A stretch of DNA of 64,000 bases from Mycolicibacterium llatzerense (GCF_000878195.1 NZ_JXST01000010.1:84936-148935), one strand, 5' to 3'. Positions 35,841 to 44,772 are shown, numbered from the stretch's first letter. Translations and numbers: made by a program. Notes: generated by a model from the sequence alone, not told the origin.

Positions 35841-36698
35841 TTACAAGCGCGCCGTCGCGGCGACAGCGCTGTCGGTGGTTCGCAACGGACGGATCATCCC
35901 CTCTTGCGTGAACGAGGCGATCAACCGACCGTCCTCGGTGTGGACTTGTCCACGCACATAGGACATTCCGGCACCGACCTGGGTGCTCTCGTGGGTGTAC
36001 GACAACCAACCGTCCCAGCCGACCGGCTCGTGGAAGGTGACCGTGACCGTCATCGGCGCCGTAGAAACAGTGAGGTGAGCCTGGCTGGTACCGATGCCGG
36101 CGTGCGCACGCATTGTCGTCGAGATCGACAGGTGGCCGGTGAAGTGCGCGAGCAACGCCTTGGCCAGGTCATCGCGCTGCGGAATAGGGTCATAGTGCAG
36201 CCACGCATGCAAAATCGGTGGCCCGACCTCGTCGGGACTGTTGACGTCGACGACGTCGACGAGGCGCAGTTCGCGGCCGACCATCGGCATATGACTCGGA
36301 ATCGCTTCCGCCGGCGGCGCGATGTCGGGACGCTCCGCGTGGTGCCGGATCACATCGCGAGTCGGGGTGTCGGCCAGCACCGTCACCGTCGCGCAACGTC
36401 GCCCGTCCTGCTCCACCGCCACCACCGCGGCGGCGAAACTACGGCCATCGTTGACCACGTCGACGACGAAGTCGACGGGTAGGTCAACCTGCACCGCCCT
36501 GCCGAAGATCGCGTGCGCAGACCGAATCAGTTTGGTGGGCAGCTGTTTTGCGACAGCAACAATGGACTGTGCAAGCAACTGGGTGCCGTCGACGATGGCG
36601 CGTTCGCCACCGTCACTGAAGCCGCGGTACCGGCCGGCGCCGACCGGCTGAACATCGAACACCTCGAGCATGCCGGTGACGGAGGACGGCGTCGTCAT
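35841..36698 (-). CDS. TesB-like acyl-CoA thioesterase (double hotdog)
   Basis: The 285-residue protein has two hotdog halves; SAHAIFGRAVQVDLPVDFVV in the first and GWLSYTHESTQVGAGMSYVRG in the second are typical of TesB. It hydrolyses acyl-CoA to acid and CoA. It ends a three-gene minus operon (F420 enzyme, DUF427, TesB) with 4-bp overlaps throughout. No TACTGT operator precedes this operon, so it is probably outside the TetR regulon. Confidence 0.83.
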   Translation of the reverse strand: MTTPSSVTGMLEVFDVQPVGAGRYRGFSDGGERAIVDGTQLLAQSIVAVAKQLPTKLIRSAHAIFGRAVQVDLPVDFVVDVVNDGRSFAAAVVAVEQDGRRCATVTVLADTPTRDVIRHHAERPDIAPPAEAIPSHMPMVGRELRLVDVVDVNSPDEVGPPILHAWLHYDPIPQRDDLAKALLAHFTGHLSISTTMRAHAGIGTSQAHLTVSTAPMTVTVTFHEPVGWDGWLSYTHESTQVGAGMSYVRGQVHTEDGRLIASFTQEGMIRPLRTTDSAVAATARL

Positions 36699-37084
36699 GG
36701 CTGGCCGTATCCGAGCACAGCGGGATGGGCCTGACCGACCCGGACGATCACCCGGTCTTGATAGAAGGCGACGTGGTTGCGCAGCCGCGCGACTTGTTCG
36801 GTCGGGTCCTCGTAGCTCCAGCACACCGGTTCGTCTCCATCGTTGTCGAATCGCCAATAGGTGGCTTGCCCTTTGAACGGGCAGCGGCTGGCCGCGTCCG
36901 GATCTCTTTGCAGTTCGATCTGCAGGTCCGAACGCGGGAAGTAGAACACCAGGCCGTGATCCTGCTCGTCGACCAGCAAGGCGGCAGTGGTCGACGCGAT
37001 CAACCGTCCGTCGTGCTCGGCCGTAATCCTGTTGCGGCGGCGATGGATATCGACGCGATAATCGGGGCGGTCCGCGAAACTCAT
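36695..37084 (-). CDS. DUF427 domain protein
   Basis: The 129-residue protein matches the DUF427 (beta-tent) family: RCPFKGQATYW, CWSYEDP and HVAFY motifs in order. The family is common in actinobacteria and its function is not established. It is the middle gene of the TesB operon, with ATGA overlaps on both sides. Confidence 0.85.
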   Translation of the reverse strand: MSFADRPDYRVDIHRRRNRITAEHDGRLIASTTAALLVDEQDHGLVFYFPRSDLQIELQRDPDAASRCPFKGQATYWRFDNDGDEPVCWSYEDPTEQVARLRNHVAFYQDRVIVRVGQAHPAVLGYGQP

Positions 37085-37923
37085 GCCGCTTTCACCACCG
37101 TCTCGGCGAACTCTCTCACGGTGTCAGGCTGGGCGAAATCGGCGAACCATACGTAAAACCGTTCAGCGCCAAGGTCACTCATCCGCCCGAAATGATCGAT
37201 CAGCTCGTCGGCCGTCCCGCAGGTCAGCCCGTCGCCGAGATACCCGAATCGGCGAGTGCTCGCCTGGGTAACCGTCGTCCGGTCCGCTCCGGAACCGATG
37301 AAGCCGACCATCTGCTGCACCGACACCCGCGCATTGCCCGCCTGTGGGCGCAACTGTTCGAGGCGATCAAGATGATTGCAGGGCAGATTCCACCAATCGG
37401 CATGTCTGCGAACCAGTTCCATGGTCTTCTTGCCGACACCGCCCAGCACCAAGGGAATGTGGTGCTCACGGCGCGGGAACTGAGGGGTGTCGCCGTCGTC
37501 GCCCCAGTACTGCCGAATCAGCGCGAGGTCACGTTCCAGCCTGCGGAACCGGGCCGGTGCGTCATGGGCGTTGTCGATGTCGAAGCGTTCGAATTCGGTC
37601 GGCATCGATCCCGCACCCAGCCCGAGTTCGAAGCGTCCGCCAGACGCGGCGGACATCGTCACGGCGTGCTTGGCGAGCACCGCCGGGTGGCGGAAACCGT
37701 CGCACAGCACCAGGTGTCCGACACGCAGCCGCTGTGTGCGCGCGGCGACCCAGGCGGCGATCGCCGTGGCATCCCAGATACCTCGATCCGGGGCACCGGG
37801 CGCTTCGAGGTGGTCGATGAAGGCGATGCCGTCGAAGCCCGACCCCTCGGCCACCTGCGCGCGCTCGACGATCTCATCGATACCCAGCCGCACCTGCGGC
37901 AGGAACAAGAACCACTCGGCCAT
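37081..37923 (-). CDS. Luciferase-like F420-dependent oxidoreductase
   Basis: The 280-residue LLM-family protein has IAFIDHLEAPG near the N terminus, FELGLGAGSMPTEFERF in the cofactor region and LVLGGVGKKTMELV in the barrel. It leads the three-gene operon with DUF427 and TesB. Its promoter region (37924-38002) holds a 15-bp motif shared with the region upstream of the gene at 1415. Confidence 0.85.
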   Translation of the reverse strand: MAEWFLFLPQVRLGIDEIVERAQVAEGSGFDGIAFIDHLEAPGAPDRGIWDATAIAAWVAARTQRLRVGHLVLCDGFRHPAVLAKHAVTMSAASGGRFELGLGAGSMPTEFERFDIDNAHDAPARFRRLERDLALIRQYWGDDGDTPQFPRREHHIPLVLGGVGKKTMELVRRHADWWNLPCNHLDRLEQLRPQAGNARVSVQQMVGFIGSGADRTTVTQASTRRFGYLGDGLTCGTADELIDHFGRMSDLGAERFYVWFADFAQPDTVREFAETVVKAA

Positions 37924-37968
37924 GACCCCGCCAGCGTACCGCGACGGGAAGCCATGTTCTACCTATTA

Positions 37969-37983
37969 GGAAATATCATTCTC
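37969..37983 (-). promoter_or_regulatory. Shared 15-bp upstream motif, copy 2
   Basis: The plus strand reads GGAAATATCATTCTC; the copy at 1450-1464 differs by one base. It lies 46 bp before the start of the F420-enzyme gene. Read on the minus strand it is GAGAATGATATTTCC, a partly dyadic sequence. Confidence 0.4.
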
Positions 37984-38002
37984 TCGTTCGGATTCCCCGC
38001 CG

Positions 38003-38305
38003 CTAACTGCGGCTCGTCTTGATGTCGAAGCCGACCTTCTCGCCGTCCACGCTGGTGATCTTCAAGTGCGCCTTGTACGGCCCTTCCGGACCGGTGAAGG
38101 TGCAGTCGAATTCACCGCCGACCTTTGCGTCGACGCCGGACGGGCATTTGACGTCCGTCGGGTGGAACCCGGTTTGGCTGGTCACCAAGTCGGTCACCGA
38201 CTGCGCGGCGCCGTCGGGCTTGATGGTGGAACCGCATGCGCTGAGCTGCAGCGTGAGCACTCCGCAGATGAGCGTCGTGCCGATGAATCCGGTGGATCGG
38301 GTCAT
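38003..38305 (-). CDS. DUF4333 lipoprotein
   Basis: The 100-residue protein has a signal peptide ending in the lipobox LSAC, then a DUF4333 domain: VKCPSGVDAKVGGEFDCTF with its two conserved cysteines and a final YKAHLKITSVDGEKVGFDI strand pair. It is probably anchored to the outer face of the membrane. The start MTRSTGFIG was selected because it directly precedes the signal peptide. Function unknown. Confidence 0.85.
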   Translation of the reverse strand: MTRSTGFIGTTLICGVLTLQLSACGSTIKPDGAAQSVTDLVTSQTGFHPTDVKCPSGVDAKVGGEFDCTFTGPEGPYKAHLKITSVDGEKVGFDIKTSRS

Positions 38306-38383
38306 GGCAGGAACGTAGCTACGGGCAGTTGGAATTGCGTTGGAAGCTGACTCCGGCACCCGGTTGTTCACGATGGCCCGGGC

Positions 38384-39571
38384 CTAGAACGACTGCCATA
38401 ACACCAGTACCGTGCGAGCGCCGGCCAGCTGCACCAGCAGTGCACGCTGGCGGACGTCGAAGTCCGCAACGGTGCGACCTGCGGCCAGCTTGCGGTGCAG
38501 CAGCCCCAGTTTGGTTGCGGCATGCTGCAGGTCGACCATGGCGCGCTTTCCGTGCGCGCCGCTGATCGATGCGGCCCAGCGCCGCGCCTGGCGCCGACCC
38601 TTGAAGGTGGACAGCGAGTACAGCTCACTCTGCGCGAACCAGCCTTGGTTCGCGTAGCCCTGTAGATGGCCTCCGATGCTGCGCAGCTCGCGGCGACGAA
38701 TCTGGCCGACGACGACGCTCATGACGAAGAACAGCAGTACGGCGACTCCGATGAACCAGAAAAGCACTGTCGGTGTGCGGAGTGACAACAGCGTGTAGTC
38801 CCAGAGTCCATGCAGACCGATGGCTGCGGTGAGGCCGACGAACGGAGCGATGACCCGCACGCCGCGTTTGGCACTGGAGACTGCGAGCCCGAGTCCGATT
38901 CCGAACATGACGGTGAACAGCGGATGGGCGAACGGAGAGGCCAAGCCGCGCAGCAAGAAGTTAACGAACAGGTCGTGCGTGTGGTACTGGCCGGGCACCG
39001 CGTGGGCGCTTGCCCAGTCAACCGTGGCGCCATAGACGTAGGAGCTGACGAAGTAGCCGATGTTTTCACTGAAAGCAAAGCCGGCAGCGACGAACCCGCC
39101 GTAGACGATGCCGTCGGTCACCCCGTCGAATTCGGAGCGCACGAACCAGATGAGGACCACCAGCAGAGCACCTTTGGCGATTTCCTCGAATATCCCCGCG
39201 CTGAGCCACAACGGAAGCCTGACAACGGTCTCGACCACCATGCTGAGGAAGCACGCGGTCGTGGCGCCCCATAGAAAGGCCGCCACCAGCAGTCGGGTGG
39301 GTTCAGGTTCCGCACGATCGATCCAGCGGAACGCGGCGAGCACCACAGGCACCGGGACCACGGCCAGCCCTGTGCACAGAGCAAGACCGGCTGGACCCGC
39401 CTTCACCCCCAGCGCCAGGACGTAGACGACCCACAGCAGAGAACTCAGTCCCAACGTGATCCACGCGATCATCCGAAGTGCTCGCCGACGGGGGCGTACG
39501 GGCGCGGCGATGTGCGGCGCGGATCGCCCGGCCGGCCCGGGGTGCGTCGCACTCTCGAGAGCGATGGTCAT
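38384..39571 (-). CDS. PrsW-family intramembrane metalloprotease
   Basis: The 395-residue membrane protein has about eight hydrophobic segments. PrsW hallmarks are present in order: IFEEIAKG, EFDGVTDGIVYG, GFAFSEN, HPLFTVMFG and GLHGLWDY. Relatives cleave anti-sigma factors at the membrane. The C-terminal about 100 residues are soluble, basic and specific to actinobacterial members. No sigma/anti-sigma gene is adjacent, so the target is unknown. Confidence 0.9.
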   Translation of the reverse strand: MTIALESATHPGPAGRSAPHIAAPVRPRRRALRMIAWITLGLSSLLWVVYVLALGVKAGPAGLALCTGLAVVPVPVVLAAFRWIDRAEPEPTRLLVAAFLWGATTACFLSMVVETVVRLPLWLSAGIFEEIAKGALLVVLIWFVRSEFDGVTDGIVYGGFVAAGFAFSENIGYFVSSYVYGATVDWASAHAVPGQYHTHDLFVNFLLRGLASPFAHPLFTVMFGIGLGLAVSSAKRGVRVIAPFVGLTAAIGLHGLWDYTLLSLRTPTVLFWFIGVAVLLFFVMSVVVGQIRRRELRSIGGHLQGYANQGWFAQSELYSLSTFKGRRQARRWAASISGAHGKRAMVDLQHAATKLGLLHRKLAAGRTVADFDVRQRALLVQLAGARTVLVLWQSF

Positions 39572-39639
39572 GATTACTCCTGTTCTATGTCGCCGCTCCC
39601 GGTGAGCGTCTTAGATGTAAGTGCGGCCAACTCGCTTTG

Positions 39640-39652
39640 AGTGACACTTTTT
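39640..39652. repeat. 13-bp direct repeat, left copy
   Basis: AGTGACACTTTTT occurs here and again at 40824-40836 in the same orientation. The two copies bracket the alpha/beta hydrolase gene. They may be chance, a shared regulatory site or traces of an insertion. Confidence 0.35.
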
Positions 39653-39791
39653 CCGCCGCAGATTTCGGGCTGACGCCACGATCTATGTGCCGGCGCCGCG
39701 AGGAGCCGTCGCCGCGTCAACCGGCTCGGTTGGGGGCTGCCGACGATACCGCGGGCCAGCCGGTCGGGTACGGATCGAAACCCTTTGTGCG

Positions 39792-40754
39792 CTAGGCAAC
39801 TTGGGCCAGTGACACCAATCCAGCTCGGGTCGCAGTCGGGTGCGGGAACCGACTCGTCGATGCCAGGAAGCTGTCGACCAACTCGGCTACCGTGTCGGGG
39901 CATTGCGTCTGGGGGCTATGTCCGGCACCCGCGATGACATGGAGACGGCTTCCGGGCAGCGCTGCATGCGCGGCGTGCGCGTGTGCGACTGGGATGACCT
40001 TGTCGGCTTCACCGGAGATGATCTGTGTAGGCAGATCCACCAGAGCACCCACACTCTCCAAGGCGCATACCTTTTGGCCACGATGCCCGACGGCCGAACG
40101 CAGGGTGCACAGAAACGCTCGCCGCAAGTGTTTGTGCGACAACGACTCACGCACCGTCGACGGTTCTCCGCACGCAGCTGAACTCGTCTTCGGCCGGGAG
40201 GCCAGAAGCGGCAACACAATCCCGGCACCCGGCACGGAGAACATCCGCAAGAAGGGGCTCACTTCGCGTCCGAACCCCCCACTGCTGAGCAGGACCAGTC
40301 GCCGGCAGTAGTTGCGGTATTGGAGCGCAAAGTGCATTGCCACACCGCCGCCGAACGAGTGTCCCACCACAGTCACCGCCGGGATACCGAGCGCATCAAG
40401 CAGGTCTCGCAGCCAGAGGGCGAATTCGGGCGCCGAATACGGTCCGGATGGCTCGTCGGAGTGACCATGGCCGGGAAGATCAGGCGCGATGACCCGATAG
40501 TTCTGCGACAGTTTCGGCAAGATTGTGCGCCAACTGTAGGAGCTCGCGCCCATACCGTGGATCAGCAGCAATACTTCCCCGGCTCCGTCGTCGCGATACG
40601 CGACCCGACGGCCGTTGACCATGATCGTTCGACGACTTGAGTCAGTCCCTGACAAGGATGGATTGGCCAACCCCGCCTGACGTAACCACAGGTTGGGATC
40701 TGTCGCACGCGAGGTTGTCGATAGTCCATGCCCCGCTGAGTGGGGAGCGATCAC
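39792..40754 (-). CDS. Alpha/beta hydrolase
   Basis: The 320-residue hydrolase has oxyanion HGMGASS, nucleophile GHSFGG, acid SGEADKVIP and GAGHSPQTQ with the catalytic His. The start is decided by AAGGAGAAGGCC just before a GTG at 40754; the ATG at 40622 would give a shorter 276-residue form. Longer reading to 41015 would run through a 17-bp hairpin and is rejected. The substrate is unknown; lipids or esters are usual. Confidence 0.82.
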   Translation of the reverse strand: MIAPHSAGHGLSTTSRATDPNLWLRQAGLANPSLSGTDSSRRTIMVNGRRVAYRDDGAGEVLLLIHGMGASSYSWRTILPKLSQNYRVIAPDLPGHGHSDEPSGPYSAPEFALWLRDLLDALGIPAVTVVGHSFGGGVAMHFALQYRNYCRRLVLLSSGGFGREVSPFLRMFSVPGAGIVLPLLASRPKTSSAACGEPSTVRESLSHKHLRRAFLCTLRSAVGHRGQKVCALESVGALVDLPTQIISGEADKVIPVAHAHAAHAALPGSRLHVIAGAGHSPQTQCPDTVAELVDSFLASTSRFPHPTATRAGLVSLAQVA

Positions 40755-40823
40755 GGCCTTCTCCTTCAGTACGGCGGCCCCGGTGGAGCACTGGTACTCG
40801 TATGAGCAAGCAACCTGGTGTTC

Positions 40824-40836
40824 AGTGACACTTTTT
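40824..40836. repeat. 13-bp direct repeat, right copy
   Basis: AGTGACACTTTTT repeats the sequence at 39640-39652, 1,184 bp away. Confidence 0.35.
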
Positions 40837-40896
40837 GCGACTTCTCGCCGGTCGAATGGGCAGCCGACCACGTCGGAAAACAGCCTCAGGGCGTAC

Positions 40897-40934
40897 GACA
40901 AGACCTCCGCACCAAACGGTGCGGAGGTCTTGTC
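40897..40934. terminator. 17-bp perfect hairpin, terminator
   Basis: GACAAGACCTCCGCACC and its exact complement close an AAAC loop. It lies downstream of the small secreted protein at 41049-41210 and upstream of the hydrolase gene, both on the minus strand. This is where a terminator separating two units is expected. There is no clear U-tract. Confidence 0.65.
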
Positions 40935-41048
40935 TAGGCGAAGGCCTGGGCATGGAGGCGACGCCGGCAGGTTCACCTGGCCGCTAAGCGATTGGGGCAC
41001 ATGGCTTCCCATCATCGCGGGCGCGTATGCCCAGCCTCCAACCTGGAG

Positions 41049-41210
41049 CTATCCCATGCTGTCTCCTTCGTAATAGCAGTTCATGCCGCCGTAGCCGTCC
41101 GACGAGGCATAGCAGCTGGCGTGGGCGGTGGCCGAGTTGAGCGCCAACCCGGCCAGCGCTACGACACCCGAAAGCAGGATTCCAGAGAGGATGCGCTTAG
41201 TGACCTTCAC
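41049..41210 (-). CDS. Small secreted peptide (53 aa)
   Basis: The GTG at 41210 has AAGGAGC eight bases upstream. The 53-residue product has a signal peptide (KRILSGILLSGVVALAG) ending at AHA-SC and a mature part of about 20 residues with two cysteines, rich in Ser, Gly and Tyr. Function is unknown. A large double inverted repeat lies just upstream. Confidence 0.65.
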   Translation of the reverse strand: MKVTKRILSGILLSGVVALAGLALNSATAHASCYASSDGYGGMNCYYEGDSMG

Positions 41211-41227
41211 GACGTTGCTCCTTTTCG

Positions 41228-41282
41228 ATGGGTTCGCGGCAGCGCGCATGGCTGCCGTCATAGGTAGGAGCCGCGAACCCAT
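41228..41282. repeat. Nested inverted repeats between divergent secreted-protein genes
   Basis: The outer arms ATGGGTTCGCGGC (41228-41240) and GCCGCGAACCCAT (41270-41282) are perfect 13-bp complements. Inside them CGGCAGC and GCTGCCG (41237-41257) form a second perfect 7-bp hairpin that competes with the inner end of the first. It lies 18 bp upstream of the 53-residue peptide start, so it could be a structured leader RNA or an operator. Confidence 0.65.
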
Positions 41283-41453
41283 GACGCGGGGACAACTTTT
41301 CGAGAGATCTCTTCGGAGCGACGGTGGTGCCCGCGTGTCCACGCGCGCGGTCGAATGGATCTCGAAAAACTGTCCCGCATTCGGTTGGTCGACGCACTTA
41401 CCTGTAGGCGAGGCCTCACCCCGGGGCCCAAACCAAGACAGGAAACCACGCAC

Positions 41454-41801
41454 ATGAAGAGCACCCACAACACCACAGCCAAGAAGTTCATGACGGCGGT
41501 AGGTGTGGCAACCGCATCCACGGCGGCACCCGCCCTAATGCTCATCGGTTCGACATGGTCGGCCGCCCCTGCATTCGCCACCTGCAACGAGGGCACGCCG
41601 AACTGTCTACAGGTCGACAACGGGCACCAGAGGGCTCAAAAGCAAATCAATGATGCGGAAACCAGCGGCCAATGTGCAGGACCGGACGGGTTCTGCGACG
41701 ACAGCATTCCCGGCAGTGATGTGACGCCCGAGCAAGGCACGAAACCCCCGAACAAGACGGGCATCGTCCACGCACCGGTCACCACGAGCACACGGCGATG
41801 A
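41454..41801 (+). CDS. Secreted four-cysteine protein
   Basis: The 115-residue protein starts MKSTHNTTAKK with a long signal region ending near AAPAFA-TC. The mature part has four cysteines (TCNEG, NCLQ, QCAG, FCDD) and an unstructured Pro/Thr-rich tail. A weak ribosome site (AGGAAA) precedes the ATG. No known domain is recognised. It is divergent from the 53-residue peptide gene. Confidence 0.65.
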   Translation: MKSTHNTTAKKFMTAVGVATASTAAPALMLIGSTWSAAPAFATCNEGTPNCLQVDNGHQRAQKQINDAETSGQCAGPDGFCDDSIPGSDVTPEQGTKPPNKTGIVHAPVTTSTRR

Positions 41802-42122
41802 GTGAAACAGCAACTCGCGGCATCACGGAGATCAGCATGTCGATCGACACTCAAGGCCTACACCGTCGCCATGACGACGTCATGCGCTGGTGGCGAATAC
41901 TCCACACCCGCAACATCCCATTCCGGCGGCCCCGGCGGGGGTTACTACTCGGGCGGGTCTACTGACCATATCGACCCGGAAGTCAAGCAGGACAACATCT
42001 TTGTCCCGGCGAACGACTCCTCGACTGTACCAACCGGTTCACGCTCCCTGCATGCGTCGGGTGTGTCCTTCGTGGCCGGTCCCCCGCCCCCACCCGACGC
42101 GGCACCACCACCGGCGGGCTGA
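41802..42122 (+). CDS. Possible Gly/Pro-rich small protein (uncertain)
   Basis: A GTG-started frame of 106 residues follows the preceding stop almost directly. It is rich in Gly, Ser and Pro (GGPGGGYYSGGS; GPPPPPDAAPPPAG) and lacks a signal peptide. A competing 42-codon frame begins with ATG at 41837 behind GGAGATCAGC. Neither shows a known domain. This 350-bp gap before the patatin gene holds nothing else that I can see. Confidence 0.3.
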   Translation: MKQQLAASRRSACRSTLKAYTVAMTTSCAGGEYSTPATSHSGGPGGGYYSGGSTDHIDPEVKQDNIFVPANDSSTVPTGSRSLHASGVSFVAGPPPPPDAAPPPAG

Positions 42123-42153
42123 CATTGCGGGTGCGGGTCGCCTCGACGGCTCG

Positions 42154-43839
42154 TTACTGCGAGCGGCGGATCCGTTCCCCAACAGCGGCAACCCGACGGC
42201 GTACCCGGGTGACCCGCGGCACGTACTCGGCAGCGCGTCGGGCTCCGTCCAGAATCGTGGTCATCGGCTGCAGCGGCGCGGAGATGCGCGTCGGCGTTCG
42301 GTCGACCTGCGGCGGCTGATCTCCTTGCCACCACACCGGCTCGGTCAGCCGCTGCACGAACGGCACCGAGCTTTCGACCGATGCGTTGCCCCACTCGATC
42401 GCGCGATCGATGGCTTCCGGCGCGGCCGCCAACGTGACCGGGGACAGCGTCGGGCTGAACCGGATGACCCGGTCCGCGAAGGGCGCGTTGCGCACCATCT
42501 GAAGCTGCAAGGCCTGGGTGATGGGTTGCAGCCAAAGGTGTCTCGGATTCCACTGCGGGTGGAAGCAGTCCCAGCCAATGAAGCACGCATTGCGAGTGCC
42601 GAGGCGACCGTCTTGAATGCGCTTCCACGCCAGCTCAATTGGGACGTTACTGGCCGCTCCCCCGTCGACCAAGGCGGCGACGTCCTTCTCCACGAGCAAC
42701 TGGTCGAGGAGACCCCACATGCGCGGATCACTGGACTCGTGATGCAGAATTCCCGGGATTGCCGATGAAAAGCTCGCGGCGTCAACAACATTGAAGTCAG
42801 CCGTCAGGTCGTCGCCGCCCAGCACGATCGGTTTGACGACGCGGGAGTCGATGAATGCCGCGACCTGCCACAGCCGATTGACGACGCCCGGCGCGTAGCC
42901 CAGCTTGAGGTGTTCGAGCGCCCGCACCCCCATCATCGTGAAGTGCGACGGATGGAACTGCCCGGGTAGGCGGTCGAACGACTGTTTCCTGACGCCGGCG
43001 ACGACGGTTTCGTACGGGATCGCCAGATCCGTCATCCGCATCGGTTCACCGTCTTCGCGGGTGAACATCTCTTTGGCGAACTCATCGAACTGCAGTGAGA
43101 ACAGTCCGTTGAGGCCGTGGCGCCGCCGGGTCCTGGCCGGGGCCAGCACTCCGCGGTAGGTGACGGTCTTCGCCCACGCGACGTAGTCCTCGATGGGCAC
43201 CGGCAGTACGCGGGCCATCACACTGCCCACGATGGCGCCGAAGGAGTTGGTCAGCATGTAGGCGGGCGGCAGACCCGCCGCCAGCATGCGCTGCATCCCG
43301 CCGAGGTAGACGTAGCCTGCGCCGCCCCCACCGCCCAGGACGGCGACGTAGGTCTTGTAGCCGAGCTCGGTATCGAGTTCGGCCGCCGAGAAGTCATTGC
43401 CGTGGCGCTCCAGCAGCAACGACCGTTCGTACTCCACATCCTCGGCGAAGTTCGCCAGGACTGCCTTCGCCGCGTCCAACCGTTCCTGCGCCGAGGTGCG
43501 GCCACGGAGCGGGTTGTACAGCGCGTCGATCACTCGGCTCCGGAAGCCACTGATCTCGCCGCCGACCGTGACGTCGCCGCGGCCGCGGGTGCCGCCCGGG
43601 CCGGCCGCGCCCGGTTCGAAGACCGTCAGCCGCGCGAAGCTCAAGAGGTAGCGCAGGCGCCGGAACTGCTCGGCGCTGAGCACGTCGGGGCATTCGAGGT
43701 CGGCGCGCACCAGCGCGGCCTCCATGTGCTGCAGCGCCAGGGTGGGATTGCTGCCCGGAAGCCCAGGAGGTTCGACTTCCTCTACCAGGGCCAACTCATT
43801 GGACAGCTCGCCGAACGGTACGAGCTCGGAATTCGCCAT
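42154..43839 (-). CDS. Patatin-like phospholipase
   Basis: The 561-residue protein has the glycine-rich oxyanion loop LGGGGGAGYVYLGG, the nucleophile elbow TNSFGAIVG and the DGGAASN motif with the catalytic Asp, i.e. a Ser-Asp dyad. The elbow is N-S-F-G rather than the usual G-T-S-x-G. The N-terminal 165 residues precede the lipase domain and are unassigned. It would cleave acyl chains from phospholipids or neutral lipids. It is transcribed alone. Confidence 0.86.
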   Translation of the reverse strand: MANSELVPFGELSNELALVEEVEPPGLPGSNPTLALQHMEAALVRADLECPDVLSAEQFRRLRYLLSFARLTVFEPGAAGPGGTRGRGDVTVGGEISGFRSRVIDALYNPLRGRTSAQERLDAAKAVLANFAEDVEYERSLLLERHGNDFSAAELDTELGYKTYVAVLGGGGGAGYVYLGGMQRMLAAGLPPAYMLTNSFGAIVGSVMARVLPVPIEDYVAWAKTVTYRGVLAPARTRRRHGLNGLFSLQFDEFAKEMFTREDGEPMRMTDLAIPYETVVAGVRKQSFDRLPGQFHPSHFTMMGVRALEHLKLGYAPGVVNRLWQVAAFIDSRVVKPIVLGGDDLTADFNVVDAASFSSAIPGILHHESSDPRMWGLLDQLLVEKDVAALVDGGAASNVPIELAWKRIQDGRLGTRNACFIGWDCFHPQWNPRHLWLQPITQALQLQMVRNAPFADRVIRFSPTLSPVTLAAAPEAIDRAIEWGNASVESSVPFVQRLTEPVWWQGDQPPQVDRTPTRISAPLQPMTTILDGARRAAEYVPRVTRVRRRVAAVGERIRRSQ

Positions 43840-43896
43840 CAGTCCATTCTTGTCATCCCGGTCGCCGACCGAGGCAGTTGGGGCGGATTCGCGACG

Positions 43897-44772
43897 TCAA
43901 CTCTTCAGCGGCTCGGCCAGCACGTCCGAAAGCCACTTGATCACAAGTTCGGGCTGCTCGTCGATGATGAAGTGACCGCAGTTGGGCACCTCGGTGATGT
44001 TCAGATCGTCGGCGTGATCGGTGAAGCCATCCAGCAGCGACGGGTGCACGGCCACGTCGTCGAGACCGAACAGCACCCGCACCGGCATCGCGAGTTTCTG
44101 GTCGTCGTAGGGCCCGCGCGCGAGCTTGGCGAACTCCTTGCCGACCATCGACCGGTAGATCTTGGAACCCGCCACGCGACGGTCCCGGTCGCGGAAGCAG
44201 CTGCGGAAGAAGTCCACCGACTCCTGGGGCATGCCGCTGCGGCGGATGAACCACCACAGCGTCGGCGACAGGTGCGAGAGCGGCCCGACACCAGGGGCTC
44301 CCACGACAAGTTGGTACGCCAATTTGTGGGCATGTCGGGCCACCCGGCCCGGCTCCTGCCACACGGGCGGAATGTTGAGGATGGCCAGCCGCGTGATCCG
44401 CGACGGTGCCTTCAGCGCTACCAGCTGCGCGGTCCAGCCGCCCCAGTCGTGGCCGACCAAGTCGAAGGAGTCGAGCCCCAGCGCGGTCGCCGCGGCCAGC
44501 ACGTCGGAGGCGAACTGCTCCTTCTCATAGCCCTTCGGGGTGACCTCGCTCCAGCCGGCACCGCGCAGATCCATGGCGTGCACCCGGTAGCCGGCATCGG
44601 CCAGCGCGGGAATCACTTTGTGCCACATCCACCAGTTCTCCGGCCAGCCGTGCAGCAGCACGACCGGGCGCCCACCCTCCGGTCCGGCCACGGCCACGTG
44701 GATCTTCACGTCACCGGCCTGCACATATTCATGGGTCACGCCGTCGAGAGTGGGCATGCTGCGCTGAGTCAT
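43897..44772 (-). CDS. Alpha/beta hydrolase, epoxide-hydrolase-like
   Basis: The 291-residue protein has HGWPENWWMW and the nucleophile elbow VGHDWGG with Asp (D109) instead of Ser, as in epoxide hydrolases and haloalkane dehalogenases. FGLDDVAVHP and NCGHFI supply the acid and the catalytic His. It resembles mycobacterial EphF-type proteins. The start is ATG at 44772. Confidence 0.85.
   Translation of the reverse strand: MTQRSMPTLDGVTHEYVQAGDVKIHVAVAGPEGGRPVVLLHGWPENWWMWHKVIPALADAGYRVHAMDLRGAGWSEVTPKGYEKEQFASDVLAAATALGLDSFDLVGHDWGGWTAQLVALKAPSRITRLAILNIPPVWQEPGRVARHAHKLAYQLVVGAPGVGPLSHLSPTLWWFIRRSGMPQESVDFFRSCFRDRDRRVAGSKIYRSMVGKEFAKLARGPYDDQKLAMPVRVLFGLDDVAVHPSLLDGFTDHADDLNITEVPNCGHFIIDEQPELVIKWLSDVLAEPLKS

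Noticed and set aside
40755..41015. N-terminal extension of the alpha/beta hydrolase to 41015
   Set aside because: The extension includes a perfect 17-bp hairpin and the 13-bp repeat and lacks a ribosome site, while the GTG at 40754 has a strong one.
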